Part shown: in pieces, positions 8,758 to 15,865 of the stretch
Position numbering within the stretch: position 1 is the stretch's first letter
Layout of the letters: every line of letters starts with the position of its first letter
Source of the DNA: an uncultured Collinsella sp.
GTDB taxonomy: Bacteria > Actinomycetota > Coriobacteriia > Coriobacteriales > Coriobacteriaceae
NCBI GenBank assembly: GCA_902470835.1
Contig: CABRHR010000042.1
Coordinates: 1-16,544, forward strand
Reading direction: 5' to 3'
DNA: 16,544 nt
The notes under the pieces: model-generated
Told to the model about the DNA's origin: nothing
Databases searched by the model: none
Seen by the model: only the letters and a program-made list of their open reading frames with translations
Program-made: the position numbers and the translations under genes

Positions 8758-8787
8758 TATGCGCCCGCCCCAACCGGTGGGCGCATA
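8758..8787. repeat. Hairpin upstream of the exporter operon
   Basis: TATGCGCCC (8758-8766) pairs perfectly with GGGCGCATA (8779-8787), leaving a 12-nt centre. It ends 22 nt before the AAAGGAG of the membrane fusion protein gene and lacks a following T-run. It could be a transcription stop without a good T-tract, a leader structure or an operator. Confidence 0.45.
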
Positions 8788-8821
8788 TACTTATCGAGGT
8801 ACTTTCTATAAAGGAGACGCT

Positions 8822-10246
8822 ATGCCGAATGTCCCCACAATCACCCCGGACCCCGATGATTCCGAGCACATGCCCGAGGGTGCGACCGAAATGCTCCCTC
8901 TGATAACAAGCGTGCAGGCCGATACGCAAAACGACCGCCAGCACAATACAGCCGAGATTTCCGACGAAGATGCCTATGCCAAGCTCAAGGAAAAGCGAGC
9001 CGAGCGCCGGCGCAAAAAGCTGATTCGACGCGGTATTGTCGGCGGCGTCGTAGGCGGCGTCGTTCTCATCGCCATCGTTGCGACGTTGATCATCAATGCG
9101 CAGCCGCAAGGTGCCACCGACCCGGTGACTGACATGGTGACCGAAGGCACGTTTACCACGACTGTAGAAGCAAAGGGCCAGCTCAAGCCCATTTCGGCCT
9201 CGGTCGTCTCCCCTTCCGTCGACGGTACTGTCGAGCAGATCAACGTGCAGACGGGCCAGTCCGTTAACGAGGGCGACGTGCTCATGACCATTAAAAACGA
9301 CGAGCTCGACCGCAATGTCGCCGAGGCGCAGCGCGCGGTGGCGGCAGCGCAGGAAGACCTCGCCAGCGCACAGAAGGCCGCGGCCGCAGCACAAGCTGCC
9401 CCGACGACGGACACCGCTGCCGCAGGTGCCGCCTCAAACGCATCCACCGATACGAGCGCCGTATCGGCAGCTCAACGCAGTCTTGCCTCGGCCCAGGCAA
9501 ACCTCGATCAGGCAAATGCCAAAGCCGCCGGGCGCACCGTTACGGCGCCGAGCTCGGGCAGTATCGTAGAGCTCAATGCCAAGGTAGGTGCCACGGTAAC
9601 GGGCGGCATGATCATGGGCGAAAGCGACACGAGCGGCGGCAAGCAATGCATGCAGATTGCCGATCTGTCTAAGATGAAGGTGACCGTGCAGGTGGGCGAA
9701 AAAGATATCGCCAAGATCGCCGTGGGCCAGAGCGCCAACGTGACGTACCCCGCGTTTCCCGACATCGTGAGCCAGGGCACGGTCACGGCCATCGCCTCGG
9801 TGGCAAACTCCGATTCCAACTATAGTGGCGGCAGCGTAACGTTCAATGTCGACATTTTGATTGAAGCGCCCGACAGCCGCCTGAAGCCCGGCATGACCGC
9901 CGAGGTCTCGGTAGTGACCGAGCAACTCGACGACGTGGTCATGGTACCGACGATGGCACTTATGACCGAAGACGGAGAGCACTATTACGTCAACGTTGCG
10001 ACCGACGATAAGGGCAAGGAAACGCGCCGCGTGAAGGTGACCGTCGTGACGCAAAACGACAACGAGGCCGTGGTGGGCAAAACGCAGGTCAAGCGTGACG
10101 ACCAGGGCAACGAAATCAACGCGGGCGTGCCCACAACCAAGCTGCGTGACGGCAACACCCTCGTCATGGACACCGGAGCGGACGCAACGGCTGACGGCGG
10201 CTACAGCGCGGATTCGGGCAGTATGACTGCCGATGAGGACATGTAA
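8822..10246 (+). CDS. MacA/HlyD-type membrane fusion protein of an ABC exporter
   Basis: This is the adaptor subunit of a MacAB-type transporter. The chain has 474 residues: an acidic cytoplasmic tail with a basic end (KEKRAERRRKK, 57-67), one membrane helix (71-93), then the outward-facing part. The latter holds the two halves of a biotinyl-lipoyl-like domain (about 121-160 and 238-275) separated by an alanine/glutamine-rich coiled coil (160-235), followed by a beta-barrel and membrane-proximal region. The C-terminal tail is rich in D, G and S. An earlier in-frame ATG at 8759 lies inside a hairpin and lacks an RBS; the ATG at 8822 has AAAGGAG (8810-8816) 5 nt upstream and is preferred. Its stop codon TAA overlaps the next ATG by one base. 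In a monoderm it probably works without an outer-membrane channel. The substrate cannot be inferred. Confidence 0.9.
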   Translation: MPNVPTITPDPDDSEHMPEGATEMLPLITSVQADTQNDRQHNTAEISDEDAYAKLKEKRAERRRKKLIRRGIVGGVVGGVVLIAIVATLIINAQPQGATDPVTDMVTEGTFTTTVEAKGQLKPISASVVSPSVDGTVEQINVQTGQSVNEGDVLMTIKNDELDRNVAEAQRAVAAAQEDLASAQKAAAAAQAAPTTDTAAAGAASNASTDTSAVSAAQRSLASAQANLDQANAKAAGRTVTAPSSGSIVELNAKVGATVTGGMIMGESDTSGGKQCMQIADLSKMKVTVQVGEKDIAKIAVGQSANVTYPAFPDIVSQGTVTAIASVANSDSNYSGGSVTFNVDILIEAPDSRLKPGMTAEVSVVTEQLDDVVMVPTMALMTEDGEHYYVNVATDDKGKETRRVKVTVVTQNDNEAVVGKTQVKRDDQGNEINAGVPTTKLRDGNTLVMDTGADATADGGYSADSGSMTADEDM

Positions 10247-11019
10247 TGCGCCCCGTTATCGACATTCGCAACGTGCACCGCATCTTTGAGAGCGAGGCCG
10301 GCTGCGCCCATATCCTCCACAACGTGAGCCTGGCGGTAAACCCCGGCGAATTCGTTGCCATCACCGGCCCTTCGGGCTCAGGCAAGTCGACGCTCATGAA
10401 TATCCTGGGCTGCCTGGACAAGCCGACGGCAGGCGACTATTACCTGCAAGAGCTCAACGTAGCCGAGCTGGACGATGATGAACTCACCGAAGTCCGTGCC
10501 CTGAGCATCGGGTTTGTCTTTCAGAGCTTTAATCTGCTGCCGCGCCTTTCGGTCATCGAAAACGTGATGTTGCCGCTGTCGTACACCAATGTGCCGCGCA
10601 GTCAGCGCGAGATGCGCGCCGTGCACGCGCTGCAAGCTGTATCGTTGCCCGTCGACCACTGGGATCACCGTATCTCCGAGCTTTCGGGCGGACAGATGCA
10701 GAGGGTCGCCATCGCACGCGCTCTCGTCAACGACCCGCCCATCATTCTGGCCGATGAGCCGACGGGAAACCTGGACTCTGCCACCGGAGCGCTCGTGATG
10801 GAGACCTTCCACAAGCTCCAGGAGCGCGGCAAGACCATCGTGCTCATCACGCACGACCCCGGCATCGCCGCCGAGGCCGACCGTGCCGTGACCATCCGCG
10901 ATGGCCGGATCCACGACGGCGCGTATATTCCACATGCACCGCGGACCCTGCGCGGAGCCGTCGATAGCCTACCCACGATTTCCGGATCCGCCAACCCCAC
11001 GAAAGGAGTGAAGGCATGA
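10246..11019 (+). CDS. MacB/LolD-type ABC transporter ATP-binding protein
   Basis: This is the ATPase that powers the neighbouring MacB-like permease. The 257-residue protein shows Walker A GPSGSGKST (41-49), the Q-loop in FVFQSFNLLPRLSV (90-103), the signature LSGGQMQRVAIARAL (146-160), Walker B ILADEP (167-172) with catalytic E171, a D-loop NLDS (175-178) and the switch histidine H203 in ITHD. FQSFNLLPRLSV is typical of the LolD/MacB export ATPases, not of nutrient importers. A tail of about 35 residues follows the nucleotide-binding domain. Start and stop overlap the genes on either side (TAATG upstream, ATGA downstream), which argues for translational coupling in one operon. Unlike E. coli MacB, the ATPase and permease are separate chains here, as is usual in Gram-positive bacteria. 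Confidence 0.96.
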   Translation: MRPVIDIRNVHRIFESEAGCAHILHNVSLAVNPGEFVAITGPSGSGKSTLMNILGCLDKPTAGDYYLQELNVAELDDDELTEVRALSIGFVFQSFNLLPRLSVIENVMLPLSYTNVPRSQREMRAVHALQAVSLPVDHWDHRISELSGGQMQRVAIARALVNDPPIILADEPTGNLDSATGALVMETFHKLQERGKTIVLITHDPGIAAEADRAVTIRDGRIHDGAYIPHAPRTLRGAVDSLPTISGSANPTKGVKA

Positions 11020-12230
11020 GCACACGCGACCTCATCCAAGAAGCTCTTCACTCGCTCGAAGCCAACAAGGGGCGCAGTCTACTCACCATCCTGGGCATCG
11101 TCATCGGCATCGCCTCCGTCATCGCCATGACCTCGCTCATCGGCGGCATCCAAAACAGCCTGGTTAACAGCCTGGGCCTCAATGCGGCGCGCATGGTGCA
11201 GATTTATTCGTCGCAGGAGCTCACCGAGTCGGACGTCGAAAAGCTCCGCAAGATGGTGCCGCAAATTGAGCAGATCGGCATCGTGGACAGTGCATATACC
11301 GAGTACAAGGCCGGTGACAAAAGCTATACCGTTATGGCACAAGGTGTCGATCGCGACATGCTCGACGCGGTAGGCGCCAGCAAGCTCCTCGCGGGGCGCA
11401 CCTATACCGACGCCGAAACAAAGTCCGGCGCGCGCGTGGCGCTCATCAGCCGTGGCGGCGCCGATCAGCTGTACGGCAACGAACAGGACGCACTCGGCAA
11501 GACCATCAAAGTCTCGAACGGCGAGGTGCAGATCGTTGGCGTAATTGACGGCGGCAGCGACTCCATGGGCTCACTCACGCTGTATATGCCCCGCGAGACC
11601 ATTGCCGGGCTGTTTGGCGACGAGAACCCCTCATTCCCCAGCGTGACGGCGCTTGCCGTCGAGGGCACGGACATAGACGAACTCTGCAAGACGATTGAGT
11701 CCAAAGTGCGCGCAATAAAGGGTATCTCGGAGGATGACGAGTACGACAGCGTATCGGCGACTTCCATGAAAAGCGCCATCGATGCTCTCAACTCCTTTAT
11801 GGGCGCGTTCTCGCTCATCATGGGCGCCGTCGCCAGTATCTCGCTGCTCGTAGGCGGCATCGGCATCATGAACATGATGCTCACCAACGTGACCGAACGC
11901 ATCCGCGAGATCGGCATTCGACGCGCGCTGGGTGCAAGCCGTCGCGATATCACCGCGCAGTTTTTGGCCGAATCCTCGGCGCTGTGTATCACCGGCGGCA
12001 TTTTGGGTGTCGTGATCGGCTATCTGCTGGCCTGGGGCTTGGCGTTCTTTGCCGCGGGTTCTGGCGTTCTTGACGAACTCGGCGCAACCGGTACCATTAC
12101 GCCGAGTTTTTCAATCGCCACGGTATTGCTGGCCTTCGCCGTCTCCGTCGGCATCGGCGTAATCTTTGGATTCTACCCCGCTCGACGCGCGGCAAAGCTC
12201 GACCCGGTGGAGTGCCTACGCTACCAGTAA
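11016..12230 (+). CDS. MacB-type ABC transporter permease (FtsX-like)
   Basis: This is the membrane subunit of the exporter. The 404-residue protein has the MacB/FtsX layout: a first membrane helix (about 20-43), a large outward-facing domain (about 45-255), and three more helices near 265-288, 317-342 and 365-387. Family hallmarks are LLTILGIVIGIASVIAM in helix 1, GGIGIMNMMLTNVTERIREIGIRRA... after helix 2 (281 onward), where the coupling region contacts the ATPase, and a PARRAAKLDP box near the C terminus. The ATG overlaps the ATPase stop by four bases, and AAAGGAG lies 8-9 nt before it. These transporters move peptides, lipoproteins or antibiotics out of the membrane in known cases, but nothing adjacent names the cargo here. 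No terminator with a T-run follows; the next structure is the inverted repeat at 12240-12314. Confidence 0.95.
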   Translation: MSTRDLIQEALHSLEANKGRSLLTILGIVIGIASVIAMTSLIGGIQNSLVNSLGLNAARMVQIYSSQELTESDVEKLRKMVPQIEQIGIVDSAYTEYKAGDKSYTVMAQGVDRDMLDAVGASKLLAGRTYTDAETKSGARVALISRGGADQLYGNEQDALGKTIKVSNGEVQIVGVIDGGSDSMGSLTLYMPRETIAGLFGDENPSFPSVTALAVEGTDIDELCKTIESKVRAIKGISEDDEYDSVSATSMKSAIDALNSFMGAFSLIMGAVASISLLVGGIGIMNMMLTNVTERIREIGIRRALGASRRDITAQFLAESSALCITGGILGVVIGYLLAWGLAFFAAGSGVLDELGATGTITPSFSIATVLLAFAVSVGIGVIFGFYPARRAAKLDPVECLRYQ

Positions 12231-12239
12231 GCCACCACC

Positions 12240-12314
12240 AACAAGTTGCGGTGAATTATGGACTGAATATGCTATCTAGCAGCAAAAACAGACACTATTT
12301 CACCGCAACTTATT
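12240..12314. repeat. 75-bp inverted repeat between the exporter operon and the cobalamin cluster
   Basis: AAGTTGCGGTGAA (12243-12255) is perfectly complementary to TTCACCGCAACTT (12299-12311), and pairing extends outward to 12240 and 12314 with one mismatch. The 43-nt centre is A/T-richer than its surroundings. There is no T-run, and its size resembles the element at 3422-3519, though the sequences differ. It directly abuts a transposase remnant, so a small mobile repeat is plausible. Confidence 0.7.
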
Positions 12315-12392
12315 GAAGGGCTGCTTGCGCCAGTTCTGGGCGTCGTCCTCGAGCTAATGGCGGATGACGGGCTTGTACGGCTCGAGCTTACT
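12315..12392 (-). pseudogene. Decayed fragment of an IS21-type transposase (IstA-like)
   Basis: Read on the minus strand from 12392, the frame gives SKLEPYKPVIRH, then a TAG stop at 12356-12354, then LEDDAQNWRKQ. This resembles the conserved segment of IS21-family IstA proteins (SKL-PYK-I--WLE-D----RKQ) that follows the N-terminal helix-turn-helix; a tryptophan codon TGG mutated to TAG would explain the stop. Similarity is lost after RKQ, where the family normally has R-H/F-T-A; the inverted repeat begins within a few bases. No IstB gene, terminal repeat or complete element is present. The family call rests on about 24 residues from memory, so a search is needed to fix it. Confidence 0.6.
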
Positions 12393-12441
12393 CGAGGCGC
12401 TCCTCCTCGCGGGCGGGAGGGCGCGCAGGCGCGGTGAGCGC

Positions 12442-13215
12442 CTAGCGCGCGAACTCCCGTAAGAGCGCGTCTTCCACTTCCCGAAGCGAAAGGACCCCGC
12501 CTCCCTCGGCGGGACGGGCGACCACGATGCAGCGCGCTCCCGCGTCGCGCGCGGCGGCGAGCTTCTCGGCCGTGCCGCCTACGGTTCCCGAGTCCTTGGT
12601 CACAAGCCACTGGGCGCCCACCTGCCGAAGCATCGCGTCGTTGAGCTCGCGGGTGAAGGGTCCCTGCATGCCGATGACGTGCGACGGCGAAAACCCCGCA
12701 TCGATGCACTTCGTTATAGCACCGGGCAGCGGGAGCACACGCACGAAGAAGCGCTCCGCGAAATCGGCGACGCGCGTGTAGGGAGCAAGATCCTTGCTCC
12801 CCGTCGTGAGAAGCGCGCGACCCGGGTTCTCGGAGAGAAAGCGCGCCGCGCAGGCGATCGACGCGACCGGCACGACGCCTTTGGGCAGCGCCTCGACCGG
12901 GCGCGCAAGGCGCAGGCATCGTGCACCCACGGCGAGCGAAGCGGCCCGGATGTTGCCGCTTGCGAGCGTAGCGAAGGGGTGCGTGGCGTCGACGACGATG
13001 CGCGCGCCGGAAAGCTCGCGCTCCATGTCGGCCTCGTCAAGCCTGCCCGTATGCACCTCGATGCCCGGAAGCTCGCCCAAAAGCTCGCCTCCGTACTCGG
13101 TTGCCGCGTAGGCACGGGCGGGGATGCCCGCCCCGCTCGCCCATTCGCACAGAAGGCGGCCCTCGGTGGTGCCGGCGAAGATGCGCAGCGCCGACGTGGA
13201 TGCGGGGGCCGTCAC
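12442..13215 (-). CDS. cobK: Precorrin-6A (cobalt-precorrin-6A) reductase
   Basis: CobK/CbiJ reduces a double bond of the (cobalt-)precorrin-6A macrocycle with NAD(P)H during corrin synthesis. The product has 257 residues, the family's normal length. Visible motifs are the N-terminal nucleotide-binding AGTTEGR (14-20), DATHPFA (76-82), LLTTGSKDL near the middle, MQGPF, and TKDSGTVGGTAEK near the C terminus. The start is a GTG at 13215-13213 whose bases overlap the stop of the upstream gene as GTGA, so it is translated by coupling. It is the last gene of the cluster visible on this strand; no T-tailed terminator follows, only a 7-bp inverted repeat (12396-12402 with 12436-12442). For an anaerobe the cobalt-containing (CbiJ) substrate is more likely, but this is inference. 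Confidence 0.95.
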   Translation of the reverse strand: MTAPASTSALRIFAGTTEGRLLCEWASGAGIPARAYAATEYGGELLGELPGIEVHTGRLDEADMERELSGARIVVDATHPFATLASGNIRAASLAVGARCLRLARPVEALPKGVVPVASIACAARFLSENPGRALLTTGSKDLAPYTRVADFAERFFVRVLPLPGAITKCIDAGFSPSHVIGMQGPFTRELNDAMLRQVGAQWLVTKDSGTVGGTAEKLAAARDAGARCIVVARPAEGGGVLSLREVEDALLREFAR

Positions 13216-13853
13216 TTCGCGCCACCCGTGCGCGTGATCTGGTAGAGCAGCGCGTTCATAATGGCGGCCGCCACGGTCGAGCCGCCCTTGCGACCCCTCG
13301 CGACGATGGCCGGCACGCGTCGCGCGAGTAGCTCCTCTTTCGCCTCGACCACGTTCACAAACCCGACCGGCACCCCAACGACGAGCGCGGGCGCAATCTT
13401 CCCCGCGTCCATGAGCTCGGCGAGGCGCAGAAGTGCTGTGGGAGCGTTGCCGACGGCCACGATAAGCGGACCCTCAATGCGGCAAGCTTTGTCCATGCTC
13501 GCAACGGCGCGAGTCGTGCCCGCGGCGCGCGCAGCCGCGGCGACATCAGGGTCGGCCATATAGCACACGGCCTTGCAGCCGAGCTTCGCGAGCGCGGGCT
13601 TGCTTATGCCTGCGAGCGCCATGTTCGTATCGGTGAGCACCGTGGCCCCTGCGCGCAGTGCGTCGAGCGCACAGTGCGCGGCGTCATGGGTGAACACGAG
13701 GGAATCGGCGTACGAGAAGTCGGCAGTGGTGTGGATGACGCGCTTCACGACGGGCTCTTCGAGCGGCGGGAACGTGCGGCCGCCAAGCTCTTCGGTGATG
13801 ATCTCGAAGCTGCGCCGCTCGATGTCGCCGGGCGCCATCTCCTTGGAATCCAT
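13212..13853 (-). CDS. cbiC: Precorrin-8X (cobalt-precorrin-8) methylmutase
   Basis: CbiC/CobH moves the methyl group from C-11 to C-12 of the ring, giving hydrogenobyrinate or cobyrinate. The 213-residue product is of standard size and carries the family segment VVKRVIHTTADF, whose histidine (H41) is the catalytic acid/base in characterised CobH. Further signatures are TDTNMALAGI in the middle and VGVPVGFVNVVEAKE toward the C terminus, followed by GRKGGSTVAAAIMNALL. The ATG follows the stop codon of the adenosyltransferase gene with no gap, and AAGGAG lies within the end of that gene. Its own stop overlaps the cobK start. This spacing shows a tightly packed operon. Confidence 0.96.
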   Translation of the reverse strand: MDSKEMAPGDIERRSFEIITEELGGRTFPPLEEPVVKRVIHTTADFSYADSLVFTHDAAHCALDALRAGATVLTDTNMALAGISKPALAKLGCKAVCYMADPDVAAAARAAGTTRAVASMDKACRIEGPLIVAVGNAPTALLRLAELMDAGKIAPALVVGVPVGFVNVVEAKEELLARRVPAIVARGRKGGSTVAAAIMNALLYQITRTGGAK

Positions 13854-14369
13854 CTAGTACTCCACTCCTTCCCTTGCACATATCCCCTGCTCGTAGGGGT
13901 GTTTCTCGCACCGCATCTCGGTTATGTAGTCAGCCTTCTCCACGATCTTGCGGGAAGGCGCGCGCCCGGTGAGCGCTACTTCGACGCCGCGCGCGGACAT
14001 ATCGAGCGCGCGGTCCACGAGCGCCTCGTCGACAAGCCCCTTCGAAAGCGCGTCGAGCGCCTCGTCGAGCACGAGCAGCCCCTCCTGAGCGCCCTCGAGC
14101 TCGGCTAGCGCGGAAGCGAGGTTCCCATCGTGCAGCTCGCACGTCGCGGCAAGTTCTTCCGACGTCATCGACCAAGTAAACTTGTCCGACACCTTCCCCG
14201 CGAACACGGGCACGCCAAAATGCTCGGCGAGCAGGCGCGCCTCCCCGCTTTCGCCGTCTTTCAGGAACTGCACGACGACGACGCGGCGGCCTGCGGCGAT
14301 CATGCGAAGGGCGAGGCCCATCGCCGCCGTGGTCTTGCCTTTGCCGTCGCCATGATACACGTGGATCAT
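13854..14369 (-). CDS. cobO: Cob(I)yrinic acid a,c-diamide adenosyltransferase (CobA/CobO/BtuR family)
   Basis: The enzyme transfers the 5'-deoxyadenosyl group of ATP to the cobalt of a reduced corrinoid, making adenosylcobalamin precursors or salvaging corrinoids. The 171-residue protein begins MIHVYHGDGKGKTTAA, with the family P-loop GDGKGKTT (7-14). Further marks are VVVVQFLKDGESGE, LLVLDEALDAL (the Walker B-like LDE) and VALTGRAPSRKIVEKADYITEM near the end. The frame stays open far upstream, but only because it runs through cobQ in another frame; the family start and an ATGA overlap with the cobQ stop fix the ATG at 14369. The C terminus HPYEQGICAREGVEY is typical of the family. Confidence 0.96.
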   Translation of the reverse strand: MIHVYHGDGKGKTTAAMGLALRMIAAGRRVVVVQFLKDGESGEARLLAEHFGVPVFAGKVSDKFTWSMTSEELAATCELHDGNLASALAELEGAQEGLLVLDEALDALSKGLVDEALVDRALDMSARGVEVALTGRAPSRKIVEKADYITEMRCEKHPYEQGICAREGVEY

Positions 14370-15865
14370 ACGCCCTCCTCGATAATGCGGTAGACATACT
14401 CCATGTCGAGCGCCCCGCGCACGACATCGGCCAGGCGGTCGAACTCGCGCGCACGGTGATCGGCCGCGGACGCTGCGCCCGCAGCACCCACGACGCTCTC
14501 GGGCAGGCCGCGCATGCGCGCGAGCGAGCGCGCGAGGGCGAGCGCCACCCCCGGTTCGTCGAACAGGCCGTGGAGATAGGTTCCGAACACGTTTCCGCAG
14601 GCCGCGCCTTCTGGTTTGCCGCCAATCGTGCCCGCAGGGGCGCAGGAGACGGTCGTTTCGCCGTCGTGAATCTCGTACCCGCGCGCCGTCATGCCGTTCC
14701 ACACCGAGAACGCGCCTTGGGCGCCCGTGATGCGAAGCTCCGACTGGGCGAGGCGCTTTTCCTCCTTGAACACCGTACTTGCAGGGATGAGCCCGAGCCC
14801 GCGCGCGGTGCCAGCGCCTTCCCTGCCGTGCGGATCGGAAAGCTCGTCTCCCAAAAGCTGGTAGCCTCCGCATATGCCGAGCACCGGCGTGCCCGCGCCC
14901 GAAAGCGCGCGTACACAGGCTCCGATGCCGCTAGCCGCAAGCCAGCGCGCGTCGTCGAGCGTGGTCTTCGAGCCTGGGAGCACCACCAGGTCGGGTCTGC
15001 CCAGATCGGTCGTCGAGGAAACATAGCGCACGCCCACGCCGGGCACGCGCGAAAGCGGGTCGAAGTCGGTGAAGTTCGACAGATGCGGAAGGCGCACGAC
15101 GGCGACGTCGATGACGCCGCGCGCCTCGCGGGCAGATAGGCGCGGCGCGAGCGAGTCCTCGTCGTCCAGGTCGAGCGTAAGATACGGCACGACCCCCACG
15201 ACGGGAACCCCGCACATCTTCTCGAGCGGGGCCAAACCCGGGCGCAGGATATCCACATCGCCGCGGAACTTGTTCACCACAAGCCCCCGCAAAAGCGCGC
15301 GATCCTCGGGCGCAAAAAGCGCGACCGTGCCGTAGAGCTGGGCAAACACCCCGCCTGGGTCGATGTCGCCCACGAGCAGCACGGGGGAGGACACGGCGCG
15401 CGCGAGCCCCATGTTGACGATGTCGTTTTCGGCAAGGTTGATTTCGGCGGGGCTGCCGGCACCCTCGATGACGATGACGTCGTTTTCCTCCGCGAGCGAA
15501 TCGAACGCCTCCAAAATCTGCGGCATGAGCGCCTTCTTTCGCGCGAAGTAGTCCCTCGCAGCGAAGGCTCCCTGCGCCTTGCCGGCCACGATGAGCTGGC
15601 TTCGGTGGTCGCTTTCGGGCTTGAGCAGGATGGGGTTCATGCGCACGTCGGGCGCGATGCCGCACGCCTCGGCCTGCATGATCTGGGCGCGGCCCATCTC
15701 GAGCCCATCGGCCGTGACACCGCTGTTGAGCGCCATGTTCTGGCTCTTGAAGGGAGCCACGCGCAGGCCGTCCTGCGAAAGCACACGGCACAGCCCCGCC
15801 GCAAGCAGGCTCTTCCCCGCGTTCGACATGGTGCCCTGGATCATGATGGGCTTCGCCCTACCCAC
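14366..15865 (-). CDS. cobQ: Cobyric acid synthase (glutamine-hydrolysing)
   Basis: CobQ/CbiP amidates the b, d, e and g side chains of adenosylcobyrinic acid a,c-diamide, using glutamine and ATP. With the chosen start it has 499 residues. It shows the dethiobiotin-synthetase-like ATP-binding loop GTMSNAGKS (11-19), the substrate-region phrase PFKSQNMALNSG, EGAGSPAEINL in the middle, and a class I glutamine amidotransferase domain with GICGGYQLLG (C332 nucleophile) and YLHGLFD (H432). The longer ATG start at 15898 has no ribosome binding site; the GTG at 15865 has AAGGAGG (15881-15875) 9 nt upstream and reduces overlap with cobD to 8 nt, so GTG is preferred. Near the C terminus (ADHRAREFDRLADVVR) the family's usual ending is kept. 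Confidence 0.94.
   Translation of the reverse strand: MGRAKPIMIQGTMSNAGKSLLAAGLCRVLSQDGLRVAPFKSQNMALNSGVTADGLEMGRAQIMQAEACGIAPDVRMNPILLKPESDHRSQLIVAGKAQGAFAARDYFARKKALMPQILEAFDSLAEENDVIVIEGAGSPAEINLAENDIVNMGLARAVSSPVLLVGDIDPGGVFAQLYGTVALFAPEDRALLRGLVVNKFRGDVDILRPGLAPLEKMCGVPVVGVVPYLTLDLDDEDSLAPRLSAREARGVIDVAVVRLPHLSNFTDFDPLSRVPGVGVRYVSSTTDLGRPDLVVLPGSKTTLDDARWLAASGIGACVRALSGAGTPVLGICGGYQLLGDELSDPHGREGAGTARGLGLIPASTVFKEEKRLAQSELRITGAQGAFSVWNGMTARGYEIHDGETTVSCAPAGTIGGKPEGAACGNVFGTYLHGLFDEPGVALALARSLARMRGLPESVVGAAGAASAADHRAREFDRLADVVRGALDMEYVYRIIEEGV

Noticed and set aside
8807..8812. TATAAA as a -10 element for the exporter operon
   Set aside because: A start about 7 nt downstream would remove the AAAGGAG ribosome binding site of the gene; the bases are better explained as sequence around that site.
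13930..14625. Arginine-rich minus-strand frame across cobO and cobQ
   Set aside because: It is an alternative-frame translation of high-G+C coding DNA with no domain, overlapping two well-supported genes.
14370..14873. Upstream extension of the cobO frame to a 339-residue protein
   Set aside because: The extension lies wholly within cobQ in another frame; the adenosyltransferase family begins at MIHVYHGDGKGK and the ATGA overlap fits the operon.
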